Below are positions 22,477 through 32,843 of a stretch of DNA of 47,374 nt, piece after piece; the first letter of the stretch is position 1, and every line of letters begins with the position of its first letter. This DNA is from Paraglomus occultum. Taxonomy: Eukaryota; Glomeromycota; Glomeromycetes; Paraglomerales; Paraglomeraceae. Made by a program: the position numbers and the translations under genes. The notes below the pieces were generated by a model. That model did no database searches. It was not told the DNA's origin and worked only from the letters and a program-made list of their open reading frames with translations. The stretch spans positions 1-47,374 of the forward strand of contig CAJVPJ010000085.1 in the NCBI GenBank assembly GCA_910592205.1. The letters are read 5' to 3'.

Positions 22477-23600
22477 TTACGGCACATCGTTGTCTTCATT
22501 ACCTACGTCTGAATCTGAATCGAAGCTATTTCTTGGTTTGGGAAAGTTACCGGTAGGTAAGCGCATGCTAGAATATTTGCTCTCCTTTTCAAGACGCGAT
22601 AACGGTTTTACGTTATTGTGATATATGGTATCCCATAAGTTGCTGTCAGAATTAAGTCCACTAAGATTATCCCAAAGTCTCCGTATATCTGGACGCTTAT
22701 CAGGATCAGCATCACAACATTGCTCGGCAAGCTTCTTGTATTCTTCTGGTGCTGAATCAGGCATCGATGGTCGTAGTCCGCCCATAATACCGCACACTAA
22801 GCCTCTATCGAATTCTCTATCTCTAAAAGGTGGTTCACCTGTGGCAATTAAATACATAATAATACCGAAAGAATATACATCTGATTTTTGAGGGTGTGGA
22901 AGACTTCTGGTGCAATAAAAGGCAAAACATCTCGAATGTTTGGATTTGGTCCATGTAAAGTTACTGATTGAGCGAGACCAAGATCGCAAACAAATGATGT
23001 TGTTAAATCACTGTCTATGTCTGCGTGCAAAACTATGTTTCCGCCATGAAGATCACAACGCACCAATCCCACATTATGAATACTGTTCAAATACCATGCA
23101 ATATCCTTCAAATAGTTTAACTTCCTCCTCCATGTCAACTTGTTAATATTTTGATCCAGATACTGCCAATTGTTAGCATATTCCATAACAATTATGTATT
23201 CCTTTGTTTCTGGGTCATGTGTGATTCCATAGAGATCAAGGAAATCATCATTTGAACACTTGACATGATTTCTGAACTATTATATGAATAAACAAATAAT
23301 ATCATATAATAGAATGATAAATAAATACAGGGTTACATCAAATATGACTTTAATTAACAATATCAGAGATTACTTACCTCAGAAATAAATATCTCTGGCA
23401 TTTCATTAAAATTCTTAAAACGTTTTAGTACGATAGTTTGTGACATGTCCTCTTCCTCCAAATATTTTTTGTATTTGGCAGTATAGACTGTCCCATAACC
23501 ACCAACCCCAATCAGTTTAATTTCATAAAAGTCAGCATATTGCATATACCGCACATATTTAATATTTTTACACGTGAAACAATTTATACTACCTGATGAA
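22477..23600 (-). pseudogene. Tyrosine-kinase-like protein kinase with frame break after APE
   Basis: Exon 1 runs from about 23600 to 23378 and contains IGVGGYGTVYTAKYKKY and IVLKRFK (glycine loop and VAIK-type lysine). A GAG|GTAAGT donor and a 101-nt intron follow; exon 2 starts at 23276 (FRNHVKCSNDDFLDLYG). The catalytic loop reads VRCDLHGGN, so the HRD His and Arg are replaced by Arg and Cys, but the catalytic Asp and the Asn remain. The metal-binding motif reads CDLGLA, and APE is intact. Immediately after FIAPEV the frame shifts: PQKSDVYSFGIIMYLIATGEPPF continues in another frame (break at about 22891-22908). This also removes a few residues usually found there. Either a recent pseudogene or an assembly error. 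The C-terminal tail is acidic. Paralogue of the fragment at 2.3-2.7 kb. Confidence 0.8.
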
Positions 23601-25370
23601 AATCAAGCGATCGACTATCGCCTATCTGCTTGAGTGCTACTCGTGTCAATTTGTTTACCGTCGGTTCTAATCATTCCGCTACATGAGTGCATCCATGACG
23701 TAATGAGCTCATTTCTCGTACGTCTGTCAACAACGAATACTCTATCCATTGTATATAGGTATCGCCTTTATTCTCATTACTCCATGACTCCATAATAAAC
23801 GAATCCAATGACCTGTTGCCCATAGTCCAATTGGCAGGTCGTGGCGCTTTACAATGGTAACAGAATTATTTACCGTAGGTCCTAATCGCTTCAGACGTAC
23901 TGTAATTCCCTATCATATTCGTCTTTTATTAGATAAACACCAACATCTCCAATTTTGTCACACATTAAGTGCAGAAACCAAAAGCGAAAGGCATTAGTCG
24001 TTGTCATTATTGGTAAAAGTTTTCGTCTACAAATTTTCATTATCACTGTACGTAAGTAATAACACAATTTAGCATTGGTTTGGGTAATCTTTAAAGAAAT
24101 AAGGCTGTGGTAATGTTATAAATCTTTGGCTAAAACAAACCAAAAATCAATGATCACAATAAAGTTGTTTGATGAAGCGGCAATATTGAGCAGGTCACAC
24201 AGTCTCGCACTCGGTAATTAGTCATCAGACCACAGCTAAGACATTTCAGTTACTTGACTTTTGAAAGTAAAGTTGATGCGCCATTGTTTCAGATTTAAGT
24301 AGAAAAATTAAATGTAATTATAGAGGTCAAAAAGTGACGAGTACTTTTTCGATTACGTCAAAATTTGGTTAGTCTGTAAATGAAGCCTCTTATTGAGCAA
24401 CGAAAAATCACCATGTTTGCGCATTTTCCATCTCATATATAAATAAAACACTTGGCGTATGCAGCTTTGCCTCTTTTGTAAAATACCAATTTGGTTAATA
24501 TCCGTGCTGCCTTTTTTATTTTTATTTTTTATGAAATATATGGTAACTCGTAAACATAAAATTTGTCGTGTTGTATCATTTTTAATACAATATCGTAACA
24601 GCAGTCATTTTTGTAACTATCGACAATTTACGAGACACTCGTGGAATTGAAAATGAGGATTTTATTGGAGTTCGTAGATCGATTTATCTTTATCGGATAA
24701 ATGACAATCCTGTACATACTAATACGGAGTAGAATACCCACTTTTGATAACCGAAACAGCAATATGTTACTATTTAAATTGTGCGATGTATGTTGTTCAT
24801 CAAGTCCCACTTCTGTATTGTCTCGGTTTATCATTATTAATTAATTAACCGGTTTGTACGGTTTGCAGTATTTGTAACTTGCGCCTATCATTCGCTCTTC
24901 TCGCCCTAAACTGGAAAACCCAAAGTTATGTTCTTGGTTGTTTATGCATAATAATTGTGCTTCTGATACTAACAGCGGGAATGGAATTGTGGTCTCGTTG
25001 CACGAGTGGCAATCCTAGTTTTTTAATTGGTGCTCTCTAAACATTCACATATTCACCACTGCGAGTAGTGCGCTCTAATTTACTAATCCTATCAATGTAA
25101 AGGTAGATCTTGAATGTGAGCATTTATTGACGAATGCACCACATTACGGATAATAATCTACTAAATTTTCCTATTCCCCATAGTATGGTATACAACAATA
25201 CACTTTACTTTTCATGGTCTATACTTTTACATCTTAAAATTATAACCTATAAGAAAAGATTGCTCACTAATTTACGAGACACGGACAAAAAGTTTCTAAT
25301 TACCCATATCCCATTTAATTTACACAATCATTAACCAATGCCGTCTTTCTACGTATACGTTCTGACCCAA
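23601..25370. other. Intergenic region, no gene seen
   Basis: AT-rich. An imperfect direct repeat TTTACCGT.GGT.CTAATC occurs near 23658 and 23870. Small open frames around 24459-24834 and 25134 look random. Confidence 0.4.
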
Positions 25371-25495
25371 ATCGCAATCTGACCCAATTCGAATAAACAC
25401 ATTTTACTTCGATAACATAAACAATGTTGATTAGATGCCGCTTATCGGTGTGATAGTTAGACAAAGTGCTATTTCGAATTGGGTCAGATTGCGAT
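25371..25495. mobile_element. 125-bp inverted-repeat element (MITE-like)
   Basis: A 23-bp sequence starting ATCGCAATCTGACCC (25371-25393) is perfectly repeated in inverted orientation at 25473-25495, separated by 79 bp of AT-rich DNA. A partial extra copy of CTGACCCAA lies just outside at 25362. Size, perfect ends and lack of coding match a miniature inverted-repeat element, or a long stem-loop if transcribed. No obvious target-site duplication was found. Confidence 0.7.
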
Positions 25496-26152
25496 ATCAT
25501 TATTATCTCTATCAATATTAACCATCCTTTTTTATAGCATAAAACGTAAAACAGATATATTATTAGTGCTCCGCGTCACAATTGCCGTCCTAATTAATTT
25601 AAGACGTAATAGTAAATGAGCAGGTTATGGGGAAAAAGAATGACAGGTAATATGTTCTTAATCGGTCTAAAATTATGAACAAGCCAGCTCCTGCAATGAC
25701 GATGCAGTCACAAACTGGTCGTCACTCGAACGATGACAAGACTACAGTTCAGGATATTACTATTTAGGCCGAATTTGGTGCCAATTTCCCAGCTAATACT
25801 ACGACTTATGCCCTACAGATTTTAGATCGAATGGCCGTAGGTGTATTAATTGTATGAACCGGCGTATATTTTTTTTAACGAAAGCGACAGTAGTGAAATA
25901 CAAATTCGGTTGTTAGTTTCCGTAGTTCCGGCAGTAATATCTTTTTTAAACTGTTTTAGGTCGGTTTAGGCGGTTTTTAGGCTGTTATATTATATTTATT
26001 TACTACTTTTGTTTGGTAGTATTGTATATAGAGAATGACGATAGGGATGTCGTAGCTGGGATAACGATAGAGCCGGGAAAGCGCTTCCTCGTGATGGCTG
26101 GGACTGACCGGAGGGAGGCACCACACATTGCCGTATCAGATCGATATGAGGA

Positions 26153-26181
26153 CGCCCGTGGGAGTGAAAAACTTTTTACTG
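26153..26181 (+). repeat. Isolated copy of the CCCGTGGGAGTGAAAAAC hairpin repeat
   Basis: The core CGCCCGTGGGAGTGAAAAAC is followed by TTTTTACTG, identical in its core to the copies near 27503 and 27637. It lies 1.3 kb upstream of the main cluster. The segment AGTGAAAAAC/TTTTTACT can fold on itself. An open frame covering 26013-26327 crosses it but lacks an ATG near its start. Confidence 0.7.
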
Positions 26182-26578
26182 GGTCATTGTTTTCTTCCAT
26201 CACCTTTCATCAGCGGACAGATGAATCATTTGTTGTATTATCTTTTCCTAACAATTTGTTGGATGCGATGCTGAATTTTCAGGCTGTAGTAAAAGTTTTT
26301 CATTATAACCAATTAGTAACCAAATAGGCTGCTCTGACAACTTTTCGTGGTAGCCTTGTAACCAGATTTTTTATTAAAATTCGTTATTTACTTACAATGG
26401 TGCTTGGAACATGGCACATTTGATTCGAATAATCTGTGCATCACTGGCGTGTCAGTATTCGGATTACTCTATATACGTAATACAATGCGATCAGATTTAT
26501 TGCAAAATTAAACTGGATGACTCGAGATTTTTTAAATTTGGGCAAAGTAGGTAGGAAAAGAAGAAACTTACTGATGAT

Positions 26579-26893
26579 ATGCAAGTTTGTAAAAATAGCC
26601 TTTTTGATCTTGGTGTCCAATTATCTATGCCGAATCAAACGGATTTCACATTTAGAAGCAGATACAGACGTTCATACTTGAGTTCAGCACCAATTTGGTC
26701 TGCTCGACGACATTCTATTTACCGATTGATTGAAATTACTGATGAAGAACAAAGACTATGGTTAAAGCCTGAATTGACAAATTGATTCAAAAACAATTAT
26801 TAACCTTACGGTTTAACTTTCAGGTCGACATCAAGGCCATGATGCTGTACTGGAAGAAATCAACAAAACACTCAAATTGATTTCGTCTATACC
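26579..26893 (+). pseudogene. Two-exon gene fragment of unknown family
   Basis: ATG 26579 opens a frame giving SDFTFRSRYRR-type sequence, SAPIWSARRHSIYRLIEI and EEQRLWLKPEL. After a likely small intron, acceptor TTTCAG near 26824 leads into GRHQGHDAVLEEINKTLK, which stops at TAG 26893-26895. The residues look protein-like and resemble a multicopy Rhizophagus family as I recall it, but flanking parts are missing, so this is probably a remnant. Function unknown. Confidence 0.35.
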
Positions 26894-27096
26894 TTAGCGA
26901 CAGCATTGGGAGTAACTGTACATAAACTTTTTAACGTAATAGGATGTTCTGAAAACGCAACACGCAGCTTTTGCATACGTCTTAGTAAATCACGTCGAGT
27001 TTGGGTTTGAATAAAAACAAACACTATTTTGTAAATCTGTGCCTTTCAAACATTCGAGAAATTTCTACAAAACTCCATCATATACATGGGTTAATC

Positions 27097-27360
27097 CGCC
27101 TGTGAGAATTACGACATACAGAGATCAAAATAGTACGCGTGGTTTATCGATAAACCACTGGTCGCTACCTCCTGACTGCCCCGTGAGAATTACGACATTA
27201 AGCTATCACAGAGATCAGTTTAATTAAAATCATACGCGTGGTTTTTCAATAAAAAATTTTCACTGGTCGCTACCTGTGAGAATATAAATTTAATGACATC
27301 ATTATTATAGAGATCAGTTTAATTAAATCGTACGGGCGGATTATTATCCCATTGATTGTT
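27097..27360 (+). repeat. Three degenerate units with ACGCGTGGTTT hairpins
   Basis: Units share GTGAGAATTACGACAT, AGAGATCA(GTTTAATTAAA), ACGCGTGGTTT and CACTGGTCGCTACC. They begin near 27100, 27183 and 27281. The first contains the perfect 20-bp palindrome GTGGTTTATCGATAAACCAC at 27139-27158. In the second the same arm has decayed, and the third is most divergent. They lead directly into the next repeat block. Confidence 0.7.
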
Positions 27361-27369
27361 GCCTCCTGA

Positions 27370-27750
27370 CCGCCTGTGGGAGTGATGAAAAAACTTTTCA
27401 CTGCTGTACTACACTGATAACGATACTCGTTCGCGCTTTTTATGCCTTTGTTACGTAGATAACAACAACAGTTATACTACAACGCGATTGGTGATATGAG
27501 ACCGCCCGTGGGAGTGAAAAACTTTTTACTGCACGTACAACACTGATATCTTGCGTTTTACGCCCCTTGCTGCATAATTTATACTTATAAGGATGTATAC
27601 GACGCGATTGATGATGTGAGACGCGATTGATGATAGACCGCCCGTGGGAGTGAAAAAACTTTTACTGCACGTACAACACTGATATCGTGCGTTTCACGCC
27701 CCTTGCTGCATAATTTATATTTATACGACGCGATTGATGATGTGAGTCAT
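27370..27750 (+). repeat. Tandem units with GACCGCCCGTGGGAG hairpin core, upstream of a TATA box
   Basis: One divergent copy (27370-27402) and two good units (27478-27597 and 27598-27721) are followed by the start of a third (27722-27745). Each good unit reads ACGCGATTG.TGAT, then ACCGCCCGTGGGAG, an AGTGAAAAAC/TTTTTACT hairpin, GCACGTACAACACTGATATC and CGCCCCTTGCTGCATAATTTATA. The second carries an internal duplication of ACGCGATTGATGAT. The array ends about 40 bp before TATATATA. It resembles tandem enhancer modules or an LTR-type U3, but no matching second LTR was found in the window. Confidence 0.75.
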
Positions 27751-27788
27751 CATTTGTCATCTAACACGCGAACACGCGTCTATCAACG

Positions 27789-27808
27789 TATATATACCCC
27801 CCCCCCCC
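27789..27808 (+). promoter_or_regulatory. TATATATA box followed by C12 and CT-rich leader
   Basis: TATATATA (27789-27796) is followed by twelve C and CTCTCCTTCTCCTCC, then CAACAACAACTATCC-type leader sequence. The strong box plus pyrimidine-rich initiator region looks like a core promoter firing rightwards. The first ATG downstream is at 27970. Confidence 0.5.
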
Positions 27809-27969
27809 TCTCCTTCTCCTCCATCAAAGCGCAAACGCAAAGTTTAATAATATACAACAACAACTATCCATCGGCACACTATATACGGCAATACGGCACA
27901 AAACAAGTCCTCGGAACAACGAACTTTTAAGACCCGACAACGACAACGCGGTTTATCGACCGCTCGCCC

Positions 27970-28134
27970 ATGAAGACTTCGGCTCAGACCTATCGCAGTC
28001 TTTATATTATATCCGTAATGATTTTCCTGCGAGCTAACAATTCGATGCAAACCAAAGAAAAAAATCCCCGGAGCGAAGTATTTCTTGTTAGTTCTTCTGT
28101 TAGGCAACCCGTAAGTCATCCTACTTTTGACTAA
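27970..28134 (+). CDS. 54-aa small ORF behind the repeat-driven promoter
   Basis: This is the first ATG after the TATA box, in the context CGCCCATGA. The product begins MKTSAQTYRSLYIISVMIFL, a basic N-terminus followed by a short hydrophobic run that could be a weak signal anchor, and ends in a polar tail before TAA. No family was recognised. A minus-strand frame overlaps it. Coding is plausible only because of its position. Confidence 0.3.
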   Translation: MKTSAQTYRSLYIISVMIFLRANNSMQTKEKNPRSEVFLVSSSVRQPVSHPTFD

Positions 28135-28376
28135 AGGAGGGTAGGTCTGATGCTAGTTATCGGCAAATGACGACCTACCTATGCGATAACCAATATGACT
28201 ACCGTCTCCATCAGCACCGGTTCTGTCGCAAGCGTATTGGCCGTTCCTTTAGACTAAAGAGAGGTGCTAAAAGTAAGTCCTTATCTAGAACTATCAGTTC
28301 TTTAGTTGATCTACCGACTCCATAAGAACCGGTTCTGTTCAATGTTTGAAAAGAACTCACGGATCACTAAGATACC
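28129..28376 (+). ncRNA. Two diverged 123-bp units with RNA-like pairing
   Basis: Both units start GACTAAAG.GAGG-like (28129 and 28252) and share CTACCG.CTCCAT.AG.ACCGGTTCTGT near their ends. In the first, GGTAGGTC (28140-28147) pairs with GACCTACC (28172-28179), and GTTATCG (28156-28162) pairs with CGATAAC (28184-28190). The pairs interleave, which is H-type pseudoknot topology. The second unit has AGAACT/AGTTCT instead. Whether this is transcribed is unknown; it may equally be transposon sequence. Confidence 0.35.
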
Positions 28377-28439
28377 TGACCTCCACGTGGTGTGATCTGG
28401 GTAACGCTAACAAGGTATCGATTTAATAAATGGAAAACC

Positions 28440-31031
28440 TATATCCAACCTACATCCATGATGTGCACTCGTCTAATTTTGAAAGATAATATTAATACTC
28501 TAATAATTAAACATTCGTGTTTTTGCATTATAATATATAAATTGCAATGAGGTACACAAATAATAAAGTCTTTGCAAATGCCCAAAAAACAACCCCAAAA
28601 GCGTTTAGAAATTGATGCAAAATCGACGTAACACCTGTAAAAAGCGAAAAAAAAAAGAACGAGTTGTGCACATTGGATTATGTGAGTAAAAAACCAAGCC
28701 ACATTCATAGAAATGAAAAAAAAAAAGACCTTATTTGTCTTAATTGACCTCATTGCCTACTTGTCATAAACGTTTGCCTGCGCGCCGAGTTAAAATTACC
28801 TTCTTTCATTCTTTTACGCCCCCCAGTATAACATAATTTGGATTAAACAAATCCATAGACTTGTGAGAGTGCTGTTTCCATCGTGTGAGCGTTATAATAA
28901 AATTCAAAATAAGGTTTATAATCTAGCGATGCTGTTACCTTTATTTATAAGTCAAAGACCAAAATCAAAAGATCAATGTCGTTGCAGATAAAGGTCATTA
29001 AACTCCTTTGGGTAGCCTTGATGCTCTTCAAACATGATTCGTTCACTCGCTTCCTTGCTAGGAATTCGTTCTTAACCCCCCCTTTTTTTTTAAAGATCCA
29101 GGCAATCGAATAATGCAAACGTGGAAGAATCGTCTCTTTAAATATGTCACTCGTTTTGTATTTACAAGTTGATGTCAATACGTGCAATTGTAACATTATC
29201 TTGTGTATGTTTTGTGGTAAATTGTTCTATCAAAAAGCTACTTAATAGTGATAATGATAAGAATACTATTAACTTTAGTATTTCAACCGCCGTTTTGTAT
29301 TTACAAGTTGATGTCAATATGTCCAACAATAAATGCATTATGCAACACTATCTTGAATGTACAGTCGACCCTCTTCATACTTGGGCTTGCGTTCCGTCGA
29401 GGATCCACTTCTTTCTTATTCATAATATTTTGCACAATAACCATCTCTCAATAACTTTCATTCTCTCCGTCTCCATCCTGGATCGAACTTGTAGCCCCTC
29501 TCTAAAATTATACTCAACCGACATGGATTTGGGTTTGGATCTGGTTTATAAGTAAAATAAAACACACGGATAATCTGAGAAATAATAAAAGAAACCTTCT
29601 TCGATATATATATTTCATTTTAGCCTTAAACTAACAATGAGCTTTTTCATCAATTTTAGTTATCTTTGATAAGAGCCATGTCAATAGATTACTGCGACTA
29701 AGTCCAGCGGAAAGTTTTGGTAGTGTTACCTCAAAGTTTTTATTTTTTCTAAAATGTCTTGGCATTTACGCAGAAACTGACTTTTGCTTTGTCAAGTTGT
29801 CTGTTCAATACAAGGTTTTGCTGGTGTAAACGAAATAGCGTTCATTTACGTGATCGCTGTAATATCTTTGTCATACATTTTAATCTCACGTTCATTATTA
29901 TCGTTTCGAATGTCAATGTAAATTGAGCAGTTCTGTTATAGAATACTGAAAGATAATTATGGGCTTGTAAGAATGTCCTTGCAAATCAACTATTCGTTCG
30001 TTCATGCACTTGAAGCTTAATACGTTGCCTTATTTATAAATATGTTATTTCTTCTCTACTAAAATCGTACAACAAAGAATAATTCTGTCCGGATCACATT
30101 TCTCGCAAGGTTATTGTCATCTCTCTTGCCATTAAATACTGAAACATCGACAGTTGGACAAAGCAAAGTAACAGCATTCCATCTTGTCATGTGCTTTATT
30201 AAGACTCGACTGACATGTCGAGTATAAGTGTCAGATTATATTTTCGAGCAGATACAGTATTTGGGACGACTGAATAAAGTTCTGGCGGGCAACATATTAA
30301 TATCCAGAATTAGGTTCGACTGGTACTGTTACAACATCAATTTGTTAGACTCATAAGATATTCGTTCAGTGAATTACCCCGTCAATTCACAGAAAACAAG
30401 ATACGTACAAAACACATCGATTTTATCTCTTCTGTTTTTATTAAAATCTTTAAGTCTGTTAATTTTCAGTCTCTCGAGGTTCGAGCTTTCGTGTTCCAGG
30501 GCGTTATAAATCGAAAAAGTGATTTTATATCTCATTAACTGTCTCACAAATTGACAATAAAGACAAGCGTAACAGCGATTCACTTTAGTGTAGAATAAGA
30601 TTGTTCATCATATATTTCGTTTTCGCTATTTATTATTGGTTGTTGCTTTGTTTTGTTTGTTTGTTTTTACCCTTTACTAACCGGGAACGTTATAACAATA
30701 GTAATTCCTACAACTTGTGAACCAGTAATAATCTGTACCGATGTCTTTGAAATCGTCTATCCTTTTTCAACACTACCCGTGAAAACTTGGGCAAAATGGA
30801 CATATTAACGACGGATTAAGTAATTGAATTTAAATGAATGAACTTGCTTTGATGTCCCTTACTATTTAACTTTCATTGTCACAAATGAACACGTGAAACA
30901 TTTATACTGAAACCCAATACGACATTACAATAGTTTGAGTTTATACTACTATATTCAAAACTTTTTAATATTTGCTACTCTGAAGTTTGCGTGCTAGCAA
31001 TCAGTAATGCGAATAGAGAGAGGCGACCAAC
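28440..31031. other. Intergenic region with a direct repeat
   Basis: 2.6 kb without a supported gene. A 29-bp direct repeat CGTTTTGTATTTACAAG... occurs at 29152-29180 and 29291-29319. TACAGTCGACCCTCTTCATA at 29359 looks like a pogo/Tigger-type terminal sequence, but no partner end was seen. ACTCGAC-TGACAT-GTCGAGT at 30204-30223 is a small hairpin. Confidence 0.45.
29152..29319. repeat. 29-bp direct repeat, two copies 139 bp apart
   Basis: CGTTTTGTATTTACAAGTTG and the nine bases after it are identical at 29152-29180 and 29291-29319. The interval is AT-rich. Perhaps the footprint of a small duplication or of an element's flanks. Confidence 0.8.
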
Positions 31032-32651
31032 ATGACAAAACCACATATATTTGGCAGAAACAGAACTACGAGTGAAAGCGAAGATAAAAATGACCGCATC
31101 GACAATGGGAGTGGAATTCCAGAGGACAGGAAATTTAACAAGAACAAGAGACCCGATACACCAACTTCTCCAGATGTAACTGCTCAAAGCATATATTCGC
31201 GTCGTTTATATGCATCTACAGACATAGACTCGCATCCGTCTCCAAAAGTACACCCGTTTTCGCCTTCACACCCGACCATTTGGCGCCAAAACTCCCTCCC
31301 AACGTTCCCAACCTCCTCTTCCACGTCCAACAGCTCGTCTGACAAGATGTTTCAAAAAATTCGTCGCGAAGCTGAATCTATCTCTGACATCAATCAAAGA
31401 TGTACATTCCTCTCCAATCAGTGTCAAAGCTTATCCGAAAAGGTCTCCGACTATGCAAACAAGTTGAAACTATTGAAGGAAGCAGGCGAAACTCAGGTGA
31501 AAGCTGTTGAAGCATTAAAATCAACTGTGGCAAGAGAGCAAGGGAAGAAATTAAAAATTAAAAAAGAGCTGCAGACATCGAGGGCCTTATTAGACACTTT
31601 ACACCAAAATACAACAGCTGTGATAAAATGGTCGGATTTAGATCCGAATAATTCTGTGCACATCACACGAGCACTCGAATCGTTGCTCGAGCCACTTTTA
31701 GAGATAGGTCATACTAAACGTCATGTTGACATAAATCAGGCTCAATCTGCGCAATTGCTGAAAATGTATAATTGTAAAATGAAAATCGGGGAACAAGGAT
31801 TTAAAGTGGTATTGAGTTGCGCTCTGCAACGACTGGTCGTTGAGAGTGTGCTTTGCTTCATGAACGCATGGCTAGGACGCGTTGGATATCCGCAAAAGGA
31901 GGTCGTGAATGGAAAAGTGAGCAATATTGTCGCAGAGTGGGTTAGGAAAATGGAAGAAGGGAGTGAAGGAATTAATCTGAATTCGCAAGAATTCGAAATA
32001 GTAAAGCATTCAAACGATTTATTAACAATGCTTGAAAATTTCACAAAAAACAAGTCTGATGCAAAAGTAATCCAGGAGCAGACGAAGGTACTGATAAGGC
32101 AGCAGGTTTCTTCCTTGTTGGGCCAGCATGCGTTTGCTCACATCGCTTCAGGGCAATCGCGTCCACATCCATTAATTTTGTTCTTGACATGCGAGATCAT
32201 ATCTCTTGTTTCTACCTACGTCTCTTATCGTTCATTCACTTCTCGGACTTCCTTTCCGTATTCACATCCTCTTTACAACACGGTCGTGTCTTTCCTCGAG
32301 TCACTAATTTCTGTAATGCATTTCCAACTCACAACTCAAGACCCTGTACCCCAATGGAGGTTTTATGAAGCGGGGGAAAGAGTCAGTCATGAGGTTATGA
32401 CTGGTCCGTGGAGTCTTGACGACGAGGACGATGATGATGATGATGATGATGATGAGGAGTATGAGCATAAAAGTGGTCATACGGGATCAACGAGGCAAAA
32501 AAGACAAAAGAAAGGAGCACTGGAAGTTGAGATATGTTGGTTTCCAATCGTCGCGTTAAATACTGACATTGTAAAGAAGCCAGGTCAGAACAGAAGTATT
32601 TATTGTAAAGCGAAAGTCTGGGCACGAAAAAGTGATCTCGACTACGAATAA
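31032..32651 (+). CDS. Coiled-coil protein with lineage-specific C-terminal domain (paralogue B)
   Basis: A 539-codon intronless frame from ATG 31032. Residues 1-105 are Ser/Thr/Pro-rich and probably disordered. Residues about 110-190 are a coiled coil (SDKMFQKIRREAESI...). The C-terminal domain (about 200-539) matches the 8.2-kb gene in order: LLKMYNCKMKIG, SCALQRLVVESVL, a long helical middle, PQWRFYEAGERVSHEVM, an acidic insert, then LEVEICWFPIVALN and a basic end. The acidic insert is encoded by eight GAT repeats and varies between the paralogues. No catalytic motif seen. Function unknown. Confidence 0.8.
   Translation: MTKPHIFGRNRTTSESEDKNDRIDNGSGIPEDRKFNKNKRPDTPTSPDVTAQSIYSRRLYASTDIDSHPSPKVHPFSPSHPTIWRQNSLPTFPTSSSTSNSSSDKMFQKIRREAESISDINQRCTFLSNQCQSLSEKVSDYANKLKLLKEAGETQVKAVEALKSTVAREQGKKLKIKKELQTSRALLDTLHQNTTAVIKWSDLDPNNSVHITRALESLLEPLLEIGHTKRHVDINQAQSAQLLKMYNCKMKIGEQGFKVVLSCALQRLVVESVLCFMNAWLGRVGYPQKEVVNGKVSNIVAEWVRKMEEGSEGINLNSQEFEIVKHSNDLLTMLENFTKNKSDAKVIQEQTKVLIRQQVSSLLGQHAFAHIASGQSRPHPLILFLTCEIISLVSTYVSYRSFTSRTSFPYSHPLYNTVVSFLESLISVMHFQLTTQDPVPQWRFYEAGERVSHEVMTGPWSLDDEDDDDDDDDDEEYEHKSGHTGSTRQKRQKKGALEVEICWFPIVALNTDIVKKPGQNRSIYCKAKVWARKSDLDYE
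32430..32453 (+). repeat. (GAT)8 microsatellite in coding sequence
   Basis: Eight GAT codons inside a longer Asp/Glu run of paralogue B. Length variation here would change only the acidic linker. Confidence 0.95.
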
Positions 32652-32843
32652 GAAAACGAGCGAACGAGAATGCGTAAACGATGGCTAGAAGCATGTCATA
32701 TCTGATCACTCTCTCCACAATTGGGGTTTCTGACGCATTATCACCTTCGTATATATTATTTTCGTGATTTTTGCTAAAGATGTATAGAAGCAACCATATT
32801 GTATATTAACATCTTTCATATAATATATATTTAATCAATTGAC

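Noticed and set aside
26013-26327. 104-codon frame containing the hairpin repeat
   Set aside because: It begins with TTG and has no ATG near the start; part of its sequence is simply the repeat also present in non-coding DNA downstream.
27703-28119. Open frames on both strands across the TATA/leader region
   Set aside because: The plus frame runs through the TATA box and C12 run; the minus frame lacks support. Only the ATG at 27970 has a positional argument.
29172-29555. ATG-initiated frame of about 127 codons over the direct repeat
   Set aside because: It crosses both repeat copies and a transposon-end-like sequence, has no recognisable domain and has random-looking composition.
32395-32793. 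Minus-strand frame with a poly-His run
   Set aside because: It is the antisense reading of the GAT microsatellite in paralogue B.
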